From the NCBI GenBank assembly GCA_934444645.1, contig CAKSCV010000031.1:1-28928 (forward strand): a DNA stretch of 28,928 nucleotides, given 5' to 3'. The notes beneath the pieces are model-generated. The model had not been told where the DNA came from. It did no database searches and saw nothing but the letters and a program-made list of their open reading frames with translations. The position numbers and the translations under genes are program-made. The stretch's first letter is position 1. Each line of letters starts with the position of its first letter. This DNA comes from an uncultured Eubacteriales bacterium (GTDB lineage Bacteria; Bacillota; Clostridia; Oscillospirales; CAG-382). Positions 15,872-24,192 of the stretch are shown here, one piece after another.

Positions 15872-16504
15872 CTAATTCTCCTGTATCAAAGCGTCATCCG
15901 TCATATCCGGCGCATCCGTCAAATCGGCGGCATCCGCCGCTTCCGCTGTTTTCGAAAAATACAGCTTTTTGTAGACAAGCATCGCTTTATCGACCTTTTG
16001 CACATAAGCCGCCGTTTCGGGATACGGAATGTTGACAAGCTTGCCGTTGGAATTGTATGCCGGGCTTTTTAACCATTCGTTCACCCGGCCGCGTCCGGCA
16101 TTATAGGCGGCAAACGCCGTATCCCACACGCCGAACTCCGAATAGAGAAGACTCAAAAAATACGTTCCGTAGCGAATATTGGTTTCGGGGTTGTACAAAA
16201 GCTCGGGGTTGGTGTCGGAGGCGTTGTTTTTGGAGCACAGCCACGTAAAGGTATCCGGCGTGATCTGCATAAGACCGATGGCGCCCTTAGGACTTTGTGC
16301 ATCGCTCTTGAAATTGCTTTCCACGCTCATCACGGCGTAAATGACTTCTTCGGGCACGGCATATTCCCCTGCCATGGCTGAAACGGTTTCCCGATACGGA
16401 AGCGGATGTGTCCGCTCCAAAACTTTATCCTTTACAAAAACCCAAAGGGTGGCAAATCCGGCGGCAAGCGCCAGAATACAAATGATAACAAACGATTTTT
16501 TCAT
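15872..16504 (-). CDS. Membrane-anchored lytic transglycosylase
   Basis: 210 residues. An uncleaved N-terminal membrane helix (about 4-25) precedes an Slt-type catalytic domain that cleaves peptidoglycan glycan strands. The catalytic Glu is E62 in AVMSVESNF, followed by GAIGLMQITPDT and AAYNAG (132-137), all family hallmarks. The tail is Ala/Asp-rich and disordered. GAGG lies 7 nt before the ATG. It lies between coaE and dnaX on the same strand with short gaps; the coaE-transglycosylase order is common in Clostridia. Confidence 0.94.
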   Translation of the reverse strand: MKKSFVIICILALAAGFATLWVFVKDKVLERTHPLPYRETVSAMAGEYAVPEEVIYAVMSVESNFKSDAQSPKGAIGLMQITPDTFTWLCSKNNASDTNPELLYNPETNIRYGTYFLSLLYSEFGVWDTAFAAYNAGRGRVNEWLKSPAYNSNGKLVNIPYPETAAYVQKVDKAMLVYKKLYFSKTAEAADAADLTDAPDMTDDALIQEN

Positions 16505-16525
16505 GTGTGTTCCTCGTAAAATCCG

Positions 16526-17131
16526 TTACAAATTCTGCTCTGAAAGCGCTTCAAAGAAACGGCGGATCTGCGCTTCAAACGCCGCTTGATCACTGTCATT
16601 TTCGAGAATATAGCCGCACCTTTCGCGGAAATACTCGTTGCTTTTGGCTGCGGAAAGACGTTTTTCGGCGGCTTCCCGGTCGATGCCGTCCCGTGCCAAG
16701 ATACGCAAAAGGCGCGTTTGCTCATCGGCAAGAATGCCGACGGTCACATCGCAGATCTTGTCCTCGCCGCTCTCGAAAAGAAGCGGCGCGTCGATCACGG
16801 CAAACGGACAAAGCCTCTCGCGTGCGTCCGCAAGGCGTTTTTCGACCTCTTTGGTAACAAGCGGATGGGTTATGCCGTTGAGCGCGGCAAGCTTCCTGCG
16901 GTCAGAAAAAACGATGGCGGCAAGCTTCTTGCGGTCAAGCGCGCCGTCCGCACGCAGAATGTCGTTTCCGAAATACCCGACCAGTGCCGCAAGCCCGGCC
17001 GAGCCCGGCTCAACCACCTGCCGCGCGATTTTGTCGGTATCGATATGCTCTGCGCCGAAAGCACGCACGGCAATCTGCGAAAATGTCCCTTTTCCGGCGC
17101 CGGTCGGGCCGGTAAGTCCGATGATAAGCAT
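16526..17131 (-). CDS. Dephospho-CoA kinase
   Basis: 201 residues, the usual length. It catalyses the last step of coenzyme A synthesis, ATP-dependent phosphorylation of the ribose 3'-OH of dephospho-CoA. The P-loop is GPTGAGKGT (8-16), a little different from the more usual GGIGSGKS. It is followed by HIDTDKIARQVVEPG and a DAPLLFESG segment, both CoaE signatures. The ATG follows AGAGGA. It starts 11 bp after greA, in the same run of minus-strand genes. Confidence 0.95.
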   Translation of the reverse strand: MLIIGLTGPTGAGKGTFSQIAVRAFGAEHIDTDKIARQVVEPGSAGLAALVGYFGNDILRADGALDRKKLAAIVFSDRRKLAALNGITHPLVTKEVEKRLADARERLCPFAVIDAPLLFESGEDKICDVTVGILADEQTRLLRILARDGIDREAAEKRLSAAKSNEYFRERCGYILENDSDQAAFEAQIRRFFEALSEQNL

Positions 17132-17142
17132 AATTTTTCCTC

Positions 17143-17640
17143 TTAATTGATAGACAGCGACGCGTCGTCCGTACCTTTTTCGATGGAACGGATGACAACA
17201 TAATAGCTGTAGGTCGGATTGACTTCGATCAAGATGCGGTCGCCGACCTTATGCCCGAGTATTGCCTTTCCCATGGGACTTTCGCCGCTGATGCGGTTTT
17301 CAAGCACATCGGCGCGCGCCGTGGTGACAAGCCGGTAGGTCTCCTCGGCATCGTCCTCTTCGACATAAACGGTGACCGTATCAAAAAGTCCGAGCGTATC
17401 GGCATCGGTATTGACCGAAACGACCTCGGCAGTCTTGATCATGTTCTGCAAATAGCGGATACGGCGGTCATTGGCGTTTTTTTCCTGCTTTGCGATATGG
17501 TATTCCGCGTTTTCGCTGAGATCGCCGAACGCACGGGTACGCACCACTTCCTTGAGCAAAAGCGGACGCTTGACCGTGATGCGGTATTCGATCTCCTCTT
17601 TCATCTTTTGAATATCCACTTCGGTTAACTGGTTATGCAT
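17143..17640 (-). CDS. Transcription elongation factor GreA
   Basis: 165 residues. GreA enters the RNA polymerase secondary channel and stimulates transcript cleavage in backtracked complexes. The N-terminal coiled coil carries the tip motif GDLSENAEY (39-47), whose Asp and Glu are the catalytic acidic pair. The C-terminal FKBP-like domain has the signature ISGESPMGKAILGHKVGD. AGAGG lies somewhat far (11 nt) before the ATG. It lies 32 bp after the SGNH hydrolase gene and just upstream of coaE. Confidence 0.94.
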   Translation of the reverse strand: MHNQLTEVDIQKMKEEIEYRITVKRPLLLKEVVRTRAFGDLSENAEYHIAKQEKNANDRRIRYLQNMIKTAEVVSVNTDADTLGLFDTVTVYVEEDDAEETYRLVTTARADVLENRISGESPMGKAILGHKVGDRILIEVNPTYSYYVVIRSIEKGTDDASLSIN

Positions 17641-17672
17641 CGTTTGTCAAACCTCTTTTTGTGCAAAAATCG

Positions 17673-18488
17673 TTACCACTTGACGCCGTGGTAATGGAAC
17701 TCCGTGCCGATAAAGCCGACCTGTGTGAAATCCTCCGGCTGTTTGCGGATGATATAATCGATATAGCTCATGACAAAATCGGCGGTGAGCTTATAGCCGG
17801 CAGCATTCAAATGACCGCCGAGATAGTAGTTTTTGCGAAATTCGTCATCGTATACCGGCGCGTATTTGTAGAAATCGAGCACATAGGTAAACTCGAATTT
17901 TTCGGCAAGCGAAGCTAAAAAGTCGCGGTGTTCCTTGCGAAGCTCCGGTTTGTTTTCCTTGCCGCCATAGGTCTCGCGCGGCATGGACATAAGAAAAACG
18001 CGCGCTTTGGGCTGCATTTTTTTGATCTTCTGCAAAATCTTGGCATATTCGCCGGCGAAGGTGGACTTGTTGTTTTCGTAATTTTCGAAATCGATGTCTT
18101 TTAACGTTCCGACCGGATTCCCGGTATTCAGAACGTCGTTGACGCCGAGGGCGATGACATAGGCTTGACAGACGTTTTCCGGCTGTTCGAAGCCGCAGGC
18201 GTTTCCGAACGACGCGTTGAATTCTTTTGCCGTCATGCCGCCGCGGGAAAAATTGATGGCTTTAAGACCGCACCGACGGGCGATGAACTGCCCCCAAGAG
18301 TATTCGAACATATCGTGCCAGCTTCTGACACCCTCCGCCGTCAAGGCTTCGAATTCGCCCGAAGAAAGGCTGTCGCCCACAAAGCCCACCGTGCGGAAAA
18401 CGGCGCAAAGGCCGCCGTCCGGAACGGCGTTTGCGAGAGGATTTTCGGGAAGGTCATCGATTTTTTTCAAAATAAGATTGGTATTCAT
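17673..18488 (-). CDS. SGNH/GDSL-family hydrolase
   Basis: 271 residues. The four SGNH blocks are present: GDS at 38-40 (VGFVGDSLSSGEF), the Gly block (NFSRGGMTAKEF), GxND as ALGVNDVLN, and a catalytic His at 226 (GGHLNAAGY). The usual DxxH is replaced by GGHLN, so the Asp may come from elsewhere or be missing. No signal peptide is visible, so it is probably cytosolic. Substrates in this family are esters of lipids, sugars or peptidoglycan; none can be assigned. A hairpin terminator for the upstream trxA pair precedes it, so it probably starts a new unit. Confidence 0.85.
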   Translation of the reverse strand: MNTNLILKKIDDLPENPLANAVPDGGLCAVFRTVGFVGDSLSSGEFEALTAEGVRSWHDMFEYSWGQFIARRCGLKAINFSRGGMTAKEFNASFGNACGFEQPENVCQAYVIALGVNDVLNTGNPVGTLKDIDFENYENNKSTFAGEYAKILQKIKKMQPKARVFLMSMPRETYGGKENKPELRKEHRDFLASLAEKFEFTYVLDFYKYAPVYDDEFRKNYYLGGHLNAAGYKLTADFVMSYIDYIIRKQPEDFTQVGFIGTEFHYHGVKW

Positions 18489-18684
18489 AAAACGATATTC
18501 CTTTGCGTTTTTCCGGCTTGTGCGCCGATTTCTATATTCCCTTTTATTATAGCCGAATACGAAGCAAAAGTCAATTCAAAAAAAGAAAATTGAGCAAAAT
18601 TCGCCGATACACAGTCTTTCTGCCCGCCTATCGGAGCTTTTGACAGACACGAACTTTTTTCATTGATAGGGTTCGCACAAAAAC

Positions 18685-18718
18685 GCGCGGCGTCACAGAA
18701 CCTCCTGTGACGCCGCGC
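18685..18718 (-). terminator. Terminator after trxA and the FTR-like gene
   Basis: A perfect 14-bp GC-rich stem (18685-18698 with 18705-18718) with a 6-nt AACCTC loop. Read on the minus strand, the stem is followed by GTTTTTG. It lies about 40 bp after the stop of the FTR-like gene and isolates this pair from the SGNH hydrolase gene. Confidence 0.85.
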
Positions 18719-18759
18719 AGCATAAAGCTTTATTCGGCTTTGCTTTTTACGCAAGCCGC

Positions 18760-18957
18760 TTATGTTTTATCCTTGTAATACAGCATACAATGGCAAAAGC
18801 CTTCAAAATTCGGGTCTTTGATCTGCTCGCGGAATTCCTTGCACATACATTTGGTATCCTCGCTCTTTTCGCGCACACACGGGCAATAGCCGCCGCGCGC
18901 CGCAAGGCCTTCTTTGACGGTTTTCACGATTTCCTTGTCAGGATTCAGGCGTACCAT
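18760..18957 (-). CDS. Ferredoxin-thioredoxin-reductase catalytic-domain-like protein
   Basis: 65 residues. Three Cys pairs CPC (25-27), CMC (37-39) and CHC (55-57) match the [4Fe-4S]/disulfide catalytic subunit of ferredoxin:thioredoxin reductase (PF02943 type). That enzyme passes electrons from reduced ferredoxin to thioredoxin. The spacing between pairs (9 then 15 residues) differs from the plant enzyme but suits short bacterial homologues as I know them. GGGAG precedes the ATG. It starts 13 bp after trxA, so thioredoxin is its likely partner. No variable subunit is in the window. Confidence 0.88.
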   Translation of the reverse strand: MVRLNPDKEIVKTVKEGLAARGGYCPCVREKSEDTKCMCKEFREQIKDPNFEGFCHCMLYYKDKT

Positions 18958-18970
18958 ACTTCTCCCTCTC

Positions 18971-19279
18971 TTACAGATCGATAAAATTGGTCACGCCCTT
19001 GTAATCGCGATAACCGACTGCGCGGCCGGTCTCGACGCCGTTTTTGACAAGCACAAGCGTCGGGATCGACTGAATGCCGAATTTCACCGCAAGCTCCTCC
19101 TGTTCATCCACGTTGACCTTACAGACCGTGATATCGGTTCGCTCTTCGGCGACCTGCTCAACGATGGGTGCGATCATTTTGCACGGGCCGCACCAGGTTG
19201 CCCAAAAGTCGATGAGAACGGGTTTATTCGCGTTTTCCACGATTTCCTTATAATTTTCTTTTGTTAACGTAATTTCCAT
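18971..19279 (-). CDS. Thioredoxin
   Basis: 102 residues, normal thioredoxin size, with the active site WCGPC at 29-33, the cis-Pro in SIPTLVLVKNG (72 onward), and the FWATWCGPCK core. It reduces protein disulfides in the cytosol. I placed the start at 19279 because the AAAGGA lies 9-11 nt upstream. The longer frame to 19537 extends into sequence that has no thioredoxin-like content and overlaps the thioesterase gene. The FTR-like gene follows in the same unit and probably supplies its electrons from ferredoxin. Confidence 0.95.
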   Translation of the reverse strand: MEITLTKENYKEIVENANKPVLIDFWATWCGPCKMIAPIVEQVAEERTDITVCKVNVDEQEELAVKFGIQSIPTLVLVKNGVETGRAVGYRDYKGVTNFIDL

Positions 19280-19397
19280 AATAGACAACATCCTTTCCGA
19301 TTGATTCCGCGGCAAAAGTGCGCGCGTTTCGAAAACTTTTCCATTTTTCCATTTGCAGTATAGCAAGCTTATGTGAAAATTATGTGCCGAAAAACTG

Positions 19398-19895
19398 TTA
19401 TTCTGCCGAATCCTGTGTGCGGCGTGCCTTTCGCAAGGCATTACGCGCTTTTCCGGCATCAAATTCCGCCTTTTCTTCGTCGGTTTCAGGCAAAAGCGGC
19501 GGCACGTGTGCCGGTTTTTCATCGTCTCCGAGAGCAACCATGATCACATACGCCTTGTTGATGAGCCGTCTTGTGCCGTCCAAGGATTCCACATAGGTTT
19601 TGACGCAGATTTCCATGGAAGTGTTCCCGGTATAGGTCACTTTTCCGATCAAAACCACCGTATCATTGGCATAAGCGGCGGATTTGAACTCCAGCGAATC
19701 GACGGCGGCGGTGGTAACGTTTTTGCCGGAATGACGGCGAGCCGTGACAGCGGCCACCACGTCGATCCACTCCATGAGCTTGCCGCCGAATAAGCGTTTA
19801 TAGCCGTTTAACGACCCTTGCGAAAGAATCTGCACCTGCTCGGTTTGGGATTCGCGCGGCGCTTTGCCGGGACAAACCGCTTGGTTTTGTATCAT
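19398..19895 (-). CDS. Acyl-CoA thioesterase, hotdog fold (YciA/BFIT type)
   Basis: 165 residues. The hotdog-fold pattern NGYKRLFGGKLMEWIDVVAAVTA (about 30-52) contains the GG and catalytic Asp region of acyl-CoA thioesterases, and VDSLEFKSAAYANDTVVLIGKVTYTGNTSMEI is the following strand set. It hydrolyses acyl-CoA; chain preference is unknown. The ATG at 19895 is chosen because CGGAGG lies 5 nt upstream; the ATG at 19919 lacks a good site and would overlap rsgA. The final 30 residues are charged. It follows rsgA closely and is probably in the same transcript. Confidence 0.9.
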   Translation of the reverse strand: MIQNQAVCPGKAPRESQTEQVQILSQGSLNGYKRLFGGKLMEWIDVVAAVTARRHSGKNVTTAAVDSLEFKSAAYANDTVVLIGKVTYTGNTSMEICVKTYVESLDGTRRLINKAYVIMVALGDDEKPAHVPPLLPETDEEKAEFDAGKARNALRKARRTQDSAE

Positions 19896-19906
19896 AGCTT
19901 CCTCCG

Positions 19907-20869
19907 TTATTTTTTCCATGGATCGACGGCTTTTAACTCCTTATACAGCCGCACAAAGCTTTCGTGGCGGGATGGTGCGATTTTGCCGGCCTTTACGGCT
20001 TCGACCACCTTGCAGCCATCCTCGCACAGGTGCGTGCAATCGGTATAGCGGCAGCCGTGCGCATAGGCGGCAATGTCCGGGAAAGACTCCAACAAGCCGT
20101 CAAGCGTGAGCAGATTGAAGCCGGCCACATCCACCATGCTGAAGCCGGGCGTGTCGCCGATATAGGTATTTTCCTCCACCCGAAAGAGTGTCGTCACACG
20201 GGTGGTATGCTTGCCGCGCGCGATTTTCCGGCTGATTTCGCCGGTTTCGAGCTGCAAAAGCGACGGATACAGCGCATTGAGTAAGCTTGATTTGCCAACG
20301 CCCGACGCGCCCGAGAAAAAGGCGGTTTTGCCGCGGACGGTGCGTCGGATTTCGTCCAACACCGCCCGGGAGTTTTCCGGGTCATTTGCCGAAAGGCAAA
20401 AGGTCGGAATGCCGGCAGAGGTATAGATTTTTTGCAGTTCATCGGCACTGCGCAGGTCGCATTTGTTGACCGCAAGCACAGTATCGATGCCATTAAAGGC
20501 GGCGATGGCGGTCAGCTTATCGAGAATATACACGTCCGGGTCGGGATGTGCCGACGCGATGACAAGCACCAGCGTATCGACATTGGCCACCGCCGGGCGG
20601 ATGAGGGAATTTTTGCGCGGCAGAATTTCGGTAATAAAGCCTTCGCCCTTCTCCGAGCGGCGCACAAGCACCTTATCGCCGGCAAGAGGCGTGAGCTTTT
20701 CGTGCCGAAAAGCACCTTTGGCGCGGCAATCGATCGTCGTGCCGACCATTTGCGGCTCGTCGGAGGCGGTGATCTCCACGCGGTACAGGCCGCCGGTGCT
20801 TTGGATGATTCTGCCGCAGATATGTGTTTCGGCGGCGATGGTCTCTTGTTGTTCAAGCCTTGCGGTCAT
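19907..20869 (-). CDS. RsgA, ribosome small-subunit-dependent GTPase
   Basis: 320 residues. RsgA is a late 30S assembly GTPase with a circularly permuted G domain. The order seen is as expected: N-terminal OB-fold (about 15-85), G4 NKCD (135-138), G1 GASGVGKSS (187-195), G3 DTPG (239-242), and a C-terminal zinc finger with C273, C278, H280 and C286. AAAGGA lies 7 nt before the ATG. It starts 27 bp after prkC, as in the classic Firmicutes prpC-prkC-rsgA cluster. Confidence 0.97.
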   Translation of the reverse strand: MTARLEQQETIAAETHICGRIIQSTGGLYRVEITASDEPQMVGTTIDCRAKGAFRHEKLTPLAGDKVLVRRSEKGEGFITEILPRKNSLIRPAVANVDTLVLVIASAHPDPDVYILDKLTAIAAFNGIDTVLAVNKCDLRSADELQKIYTSAGIPTFCLSANDPENSRAVLDEIRRTVRGKTAFFSGASGVGKSSLLNALYPSLLQLETGEISRKIARGKHTTRVTTLFRVEENTYIGDTPGFSMVDVAGFNLLTLDGLLESFPDIAAYAHGCRYTDCTHLCEDGCKVVEAVKAGKIAPSRHESFVRLYKELKAVDPWKK

Positions 20870-20895
20870 GTGGTTTCCTTTCCGTTCGGACGGTG

Positions 20896-23025
20896 TTAAT
20901 TCTCATCGGAATCGCGCCTGTCGAGAAGTCCTTTAACGTCAGAGAGGGCATCGGGATTTTCCGTGCCCGTTTGCGTGTTTTCACCCGTGCCGGCGGCGTT
21001 TCCGGTATTGTCCACGACAAGCTCGGGATCTTTCTGCGGCGTATCGGTTTCGGTCTTTTCGGTCTTTTCGGTGCTTCCGGTATTTCCGGCATTTCCGTGG
21101 CCGCTGTCGCCGGTCGCACCGGTATGACTGGTGCCCGACGGATCGATTTCGGGCGTCGCAGGTATATCCGGCACCATTTCCGAACCGGCTGCCGAACCGA
21201 TGCTGACCCAAAGGTCGATGGAGGTGATATCCTGTGCCACCGTTTCACCGGCGGCATGACCGGCTTTCATCACGCGTCCGGCACCGACAACGGCACTTTC
21301 TTCATAATAGATTTTGCCGAGTGCGAGCTTTGCGTTCAGAATGCGCTTCTTGGCATCGGAAAGCGTTAAGCCTTCGAGCTCCGGCACGGTGGTATTGGAA
21401 ATTTTCCGGCCCTTGCTGACCACAAGCACAAAGCGGACGGAATCGTCCACCGATACAAGCGACCCGGCAGTCGGTTCCGTGCGGATGACATAATCCGCCG
21501 GGTAGGTATCGTGGTATTCCTCGACAATCTCGATGGCATCGGCGGAAAGCTCGGCGGAGGACACGCTGTTATATTCCGTGCGGATGAGTTTTTTAGCATC
21601 CGTAACGCTTACCAACGTGCAATCCGGCATATTCATATCCTTTTGCCCCATATTGACATACAGCACCACCGGAACAAGGCCGTTTTCGGCTTTTAAGCGG
21701 ATCGCGCCGCCTTCCGGCTCCTGGCGCACCACCTCGCCGAGCCCGTAATTCGGGTTACGGACATAATTGACGGTTTCGGCGGAAAAGCCGCGTGTGCTCA
21801 TTTCGGAAATCAGCGCATCGTCGTATTTTTTGCCGACAAACGATTCAACCGTGACCTTTTTTTCCTGGGCGCTTGCGCCGTCCACGCCCAATAAGCGGTC
21901 AACCGCCGTGGAAAGGCCGTCGCCGATGGCGTCGATGGTTCCCTTGCCTTCGCTGTCGGAAACCGTGCCCTTAAAGAACGGCAGCACCCAGAAAACGACA
22001 AAGATGATGCCGACGACGGCAAAAGCGGCCGCCACACCGGCGATGATCGGGAACATGGAACGGCTTCCGCGCACGTATTTTTTCAAGCGCGCTTTTTTCT
22101 TCTGCTCGTCCTCATAGCTTGCGATTTCTCCGGCGGCAATGCTTCCGCCGGTCGTATTTTTTCCGCCTGCGAACACCACATCGGGATTTTCCGTAAAGTA
22201 ATCAAGCGCTTTCAGCATAGCGGCGGCACCGGCAAAGCGATCATCGGGATTTTTTTGCATGGCTTTGAGAATGATCTGCTCAAGGCCGACCGGGATCTGC
22301 GGATTGAGTTCACGCGGCAGAACCGGCTCGTTGGACACCTGCATCATGGCTACCGCCACCGGGCTGTCGGCGATAAACGGCAGGCGGCCGGTCACCATTT
22401 CGTAAAGCATAATGCCGGTGGAATAGATATCGGTTCTGGAATCGACCGGTGCGCCGCTGGCCTGCTCGGGACTGATGTAATTGACCGTGCCGATGGCCTT
22501 ATCGGTCATGGTAATTGCCTCGGCTTTGGGGTGCTTGGCGATGCCGAAATCGGTCACCTTGACGGTGCCGTCGGACAAAAGCATAATATTCTGCGGCTTG
22601 ATATCGCGGTGAATGACCTGTTTCTCATGTGCGTGCGAGAGGGCGCGCAAAACCTGTTTGATATAATAGACGGCTTCCTTCCAGGAGAGCGTGCCGATAC
22701 GGTCGATGTAATCCTTCAGGGTGATGCCGTCGATAAACTCCATGACGATATATTTGAGGTCATCGGTAATAACGACATCCAAAATTTTTACGATGTTTTC
22801 ATGGTCGAGCATGGAAACGGTTTTGGATTCGTTGATAAACCGCTTGACGGCGCGTTCGTCGTCCTTGAACTCGTCGCTTAAGATTTTGATAGCAACATCG
22901 CGGCCGGTATTTAGATCCTTGGCGCGCAGAACATACGCCATGCCGCCGACGCCGACGACTGTTTCGATTTTATAGCGTTTATCAATTATGCGATTGATCA
23001 GTTTATCGTAGGAAGTATTATCCAT
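20896..23025 (-). CDS. PASTA-domain serine/threonine kinase PrkC
   Basis: 709 residues. It is a membrane kinase that senses muropeptides or lipid II and controls cell wall metabolism and dormancy exit. The kinase domain (about 18-275) has the Gly loop GVGGMA (25-30), Lys47, the catalytic HRDIKPQN (139-146) and DFG (159-161). A Lys/Arg-rich juxtamembrane segment and one membrane helix (about 325-350) follow. Three PASTA-like repeats lie at about 391-460, 461-545 and 546-615. A Thr/Gly/Glu-rich tail (616-709) of low complexity may extend across the wall. The start follows AAAGGA 7 nt upstream, 47 bp after prpC. Confidence 0.97.
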   Translation of the reverse strand: MDNTSYDKLINRIIDKRYKIETVVGVGGMAYVLRAKDLNTGRDVAIKILSDEFKDDERAVKRFINESKTVSMLDHENIVKILDVVITDDLKYIVMEFIDGITLKDYIDRIGTLSWKEAVYYIKQVLRALSHAHEKQVIHRDIKPQNIMLLSDGTVKVTDFGIAKHPKAEAITMTDKAIGTVNYISPEQASGAPVDSRTDIYSTGIMLYEMVTGRLPFIADSPVAVAMMQVSNEPVLPRELNPQIPVGLEQIILKAMQKNPDDRFAGAAAMLKALDYFTENPDVVFAGGKNTTGGSIAAGEIASYEDEQKKKARLKKYVRGSRSMFPIIAGVAAAFAVVGIIFVVFWVLPFFKGTVSDSEGKGTIDAIGDGLSTAVDRLLGVDGASAQEKKVTVESFVGKKYDDALISEMSTRGFSAETVNYVRNPNYGLGEVVRQEPEGGAIRLKAENGLVPVVLYVNMGQKDMNMPDCTLVSVTDAKKLIRTEYNSVSSAELSADAIEIVEEYHDTYPADYVIRTEPTAGSLVSVDDSVRFVLVVSKGRKISNTTVPELEGLTLSDAKKRILNAKLALGKIYYEESAVVGAGRVMKAGHAAGETVAQDITSIDLWVSIGSAAGSEMVPDIPATPEIDPSGTSHTGATGDSGHGNAGNTGSTEKTEKTETDTPQKDPELVVDNTGNAAGTGENTQTGTENPDALSDVKGLLDRRDSDEN

Positions 23026-23072
23026 GATGTTTTCCTTTCCCTTATCCTCAGACTAAGCTCGCTTGACCGGCT

Positions 23073-23813
23073 TTAACGGCGCGCCAGAACGGCTGTGATA
23101 TTATCGCCGCCGCCGGCGCGTTTTGCGTCATCAATCAACGCCTTCACCGTTTCTTCCGCATTAGTATATTGCCGAAAACGCGCGTTTAATTCATCATCGG
23201 ACACAAAACCCGTAAGACCGTCGCTGCACAGCAGAAAGCCGTCGGCGTCGAAATCGAGCAAGAAGCAATCGCCTTCGACCGCATCGGTTGTCCCGACCGC
23301 ACGGGTAATGATGTTTTTATTGGGATGGTGTTTGGATTCATCCGGGGTGATGGTGCCGTTATCGACGAGTGCTTGGACATAGGAGTGGTCATGCGAAAGC
23401 TGGGTGATCTTTTCGTTCTTAAAGAGGTAGATACGGCTGTCGCCGACGCTGACGGCGCAAAGGCGGCTCGAATCCGTGCCGCTCACAAGCACTGCGCAAA
23501 GCGTCGTGCCCATTCCGGCCAGCGTTTTCTCGGCGTTGGCAAGGGAGAAAACAGCCTGATTTGCCTCGGAAAGAGCAGCGGAAAGCGCATGGAGCAAGGT
23601 TTGATCGGAGATTTTTTCAGACTCTGACAGTGTTTTTTCGACAGCGTGTGCAAAGACATCGCATGCGAGTTTGCTGGCTGCGGCACCGCCTGCCGCACCG
23701 CCCATGCCGTCGCAGACGGTAAAGAGGGTATGTGCACCGAAGGGATCGATGCGGAAATAATCTTGGTTGTTTTGGCGGACGCAGCCGATATCGGTTGAGC
23801 CGAAGTAATTCAT
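23073..23813 (-). CDS. PP2C-family serine/threonine phosphatase PrpC
   Basis: 246 residues, the partner phosphatase that reverses PrkC phosphorylation. PP2C metal-binding motifs are visible: RQNNQDYF (13-20), DGMGGAAGG (35-43), GDSRIYLF, LLCSDGLTGFV and the terminal GGGDNITAVLA. The ATG at 23813 has AGGAG 8 nt upstream; the longer start at 23843 lacks one and would add MPLLYKGVIQ. In most Firmicutes rlmN lies directly upstream; here about 1.4 kb of repeats intervenes. Confidence 0.97.
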   Translation of the reverse strand: MNYFGSTDIGCVRQNNQDYFRIDPFGAHTLFTVCDGMGGAAGGAAASKLACDVFAHAVEKTLSESEKISDQTLLHALSAALSEANQAVFSLANAEKTLAGMGTTLCAVLVSGTDSSRLCAVSVGDSRIYLFKNEKITQLSHDHSYVQALVDNGTITPDESKHHPNKNIITRAVGTTDAVEGDCFLLDFDADGFLLCSDGLTGFVSDDELNARFRQYTNAEETVKALIDDAKRAGGGDNITAVLARR

Positions 23814-23844
23814 CTGTATCACTCCTTTATATAGCAAAGGCATA

Positions 23845-23932
23845 GCAGGGCGAGCCGCCCTGCATGGGCGAACTTTCCGAAAGGAAAGTTGTAAAGGCGG
23901 CTTTGCCGCCGGGAAAATGCCGCGAAGCGGCA
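23845..23932. repeat. Hairpin cluster upstream of prpC
   Basis: Four short-loop hairpins in a row: 23845-23863 (GCAGGGC/GCCCTGC), 23871-23890 (AACTTTCC-GAAA-GGAAAGTT), 23896-23910 (GGCGGC-TTT-GCCGCC) and 23918-23932 (TGCCGC-GAA-GCGGCA). They begin 32 bp upstream of the prpC start codon. No promoter is obvious between them and the gene. Confidence 0.75.
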
Positions 23933-23949
23933 GAGGATTTAAGTTTGTT

Positions 23950-24060
23950 TGTGCGAATTTGCTGTTTGTGTGCGCTGAATCGAGGTTTGCGAAACCTCGG
24001 AACTCCCTGCAAAGGGGACGTTTTTACGTTCTTTTTGCGTCGTGCAAAAAGAACCAAAAA
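23950..24060. repeat. Diverged flank module, left of core copy 1
   Basis: Same architecture and orientation as 27770-27960: GTTTGTGCGAA, then a CGAGGTTT/AAACCTCG hairpin (23981-23999), then AAAGGGGACG, a TTCTTTTTGC/GCAAAAAGAA hairpin (24029-24053) and GAACCAAAAAG. It is clearly related to, but more diverged than, the 195-bp modules at 24903-25097 and 27801-27995. Confidence 0.65.
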
Positions 24061-24192
24061 GCATGCTCGGACGTGCAAAAAGTTGCCGGTGGCAAGTTTT
24101 TGTGCGTCGGAGACCGCCGAAACAGGGAGAATTGCGAACGGACGTGAGCAAGGCGACCATGTTTCAAGGAGACGACTCCGTCCTGCGACCTC
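24061..24192. other. Non-coding link before core copy 1
   Basis: No gene. It contains a long imperfect inverted repeat (about 24072-24112, GTGCAAAAAGTTGCC against GGCAAGTTTTTGTGC) and a small GGAGACGACTCC hairpin. It has no clear counterpart next to core copy 2. Confidence 0.5.
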
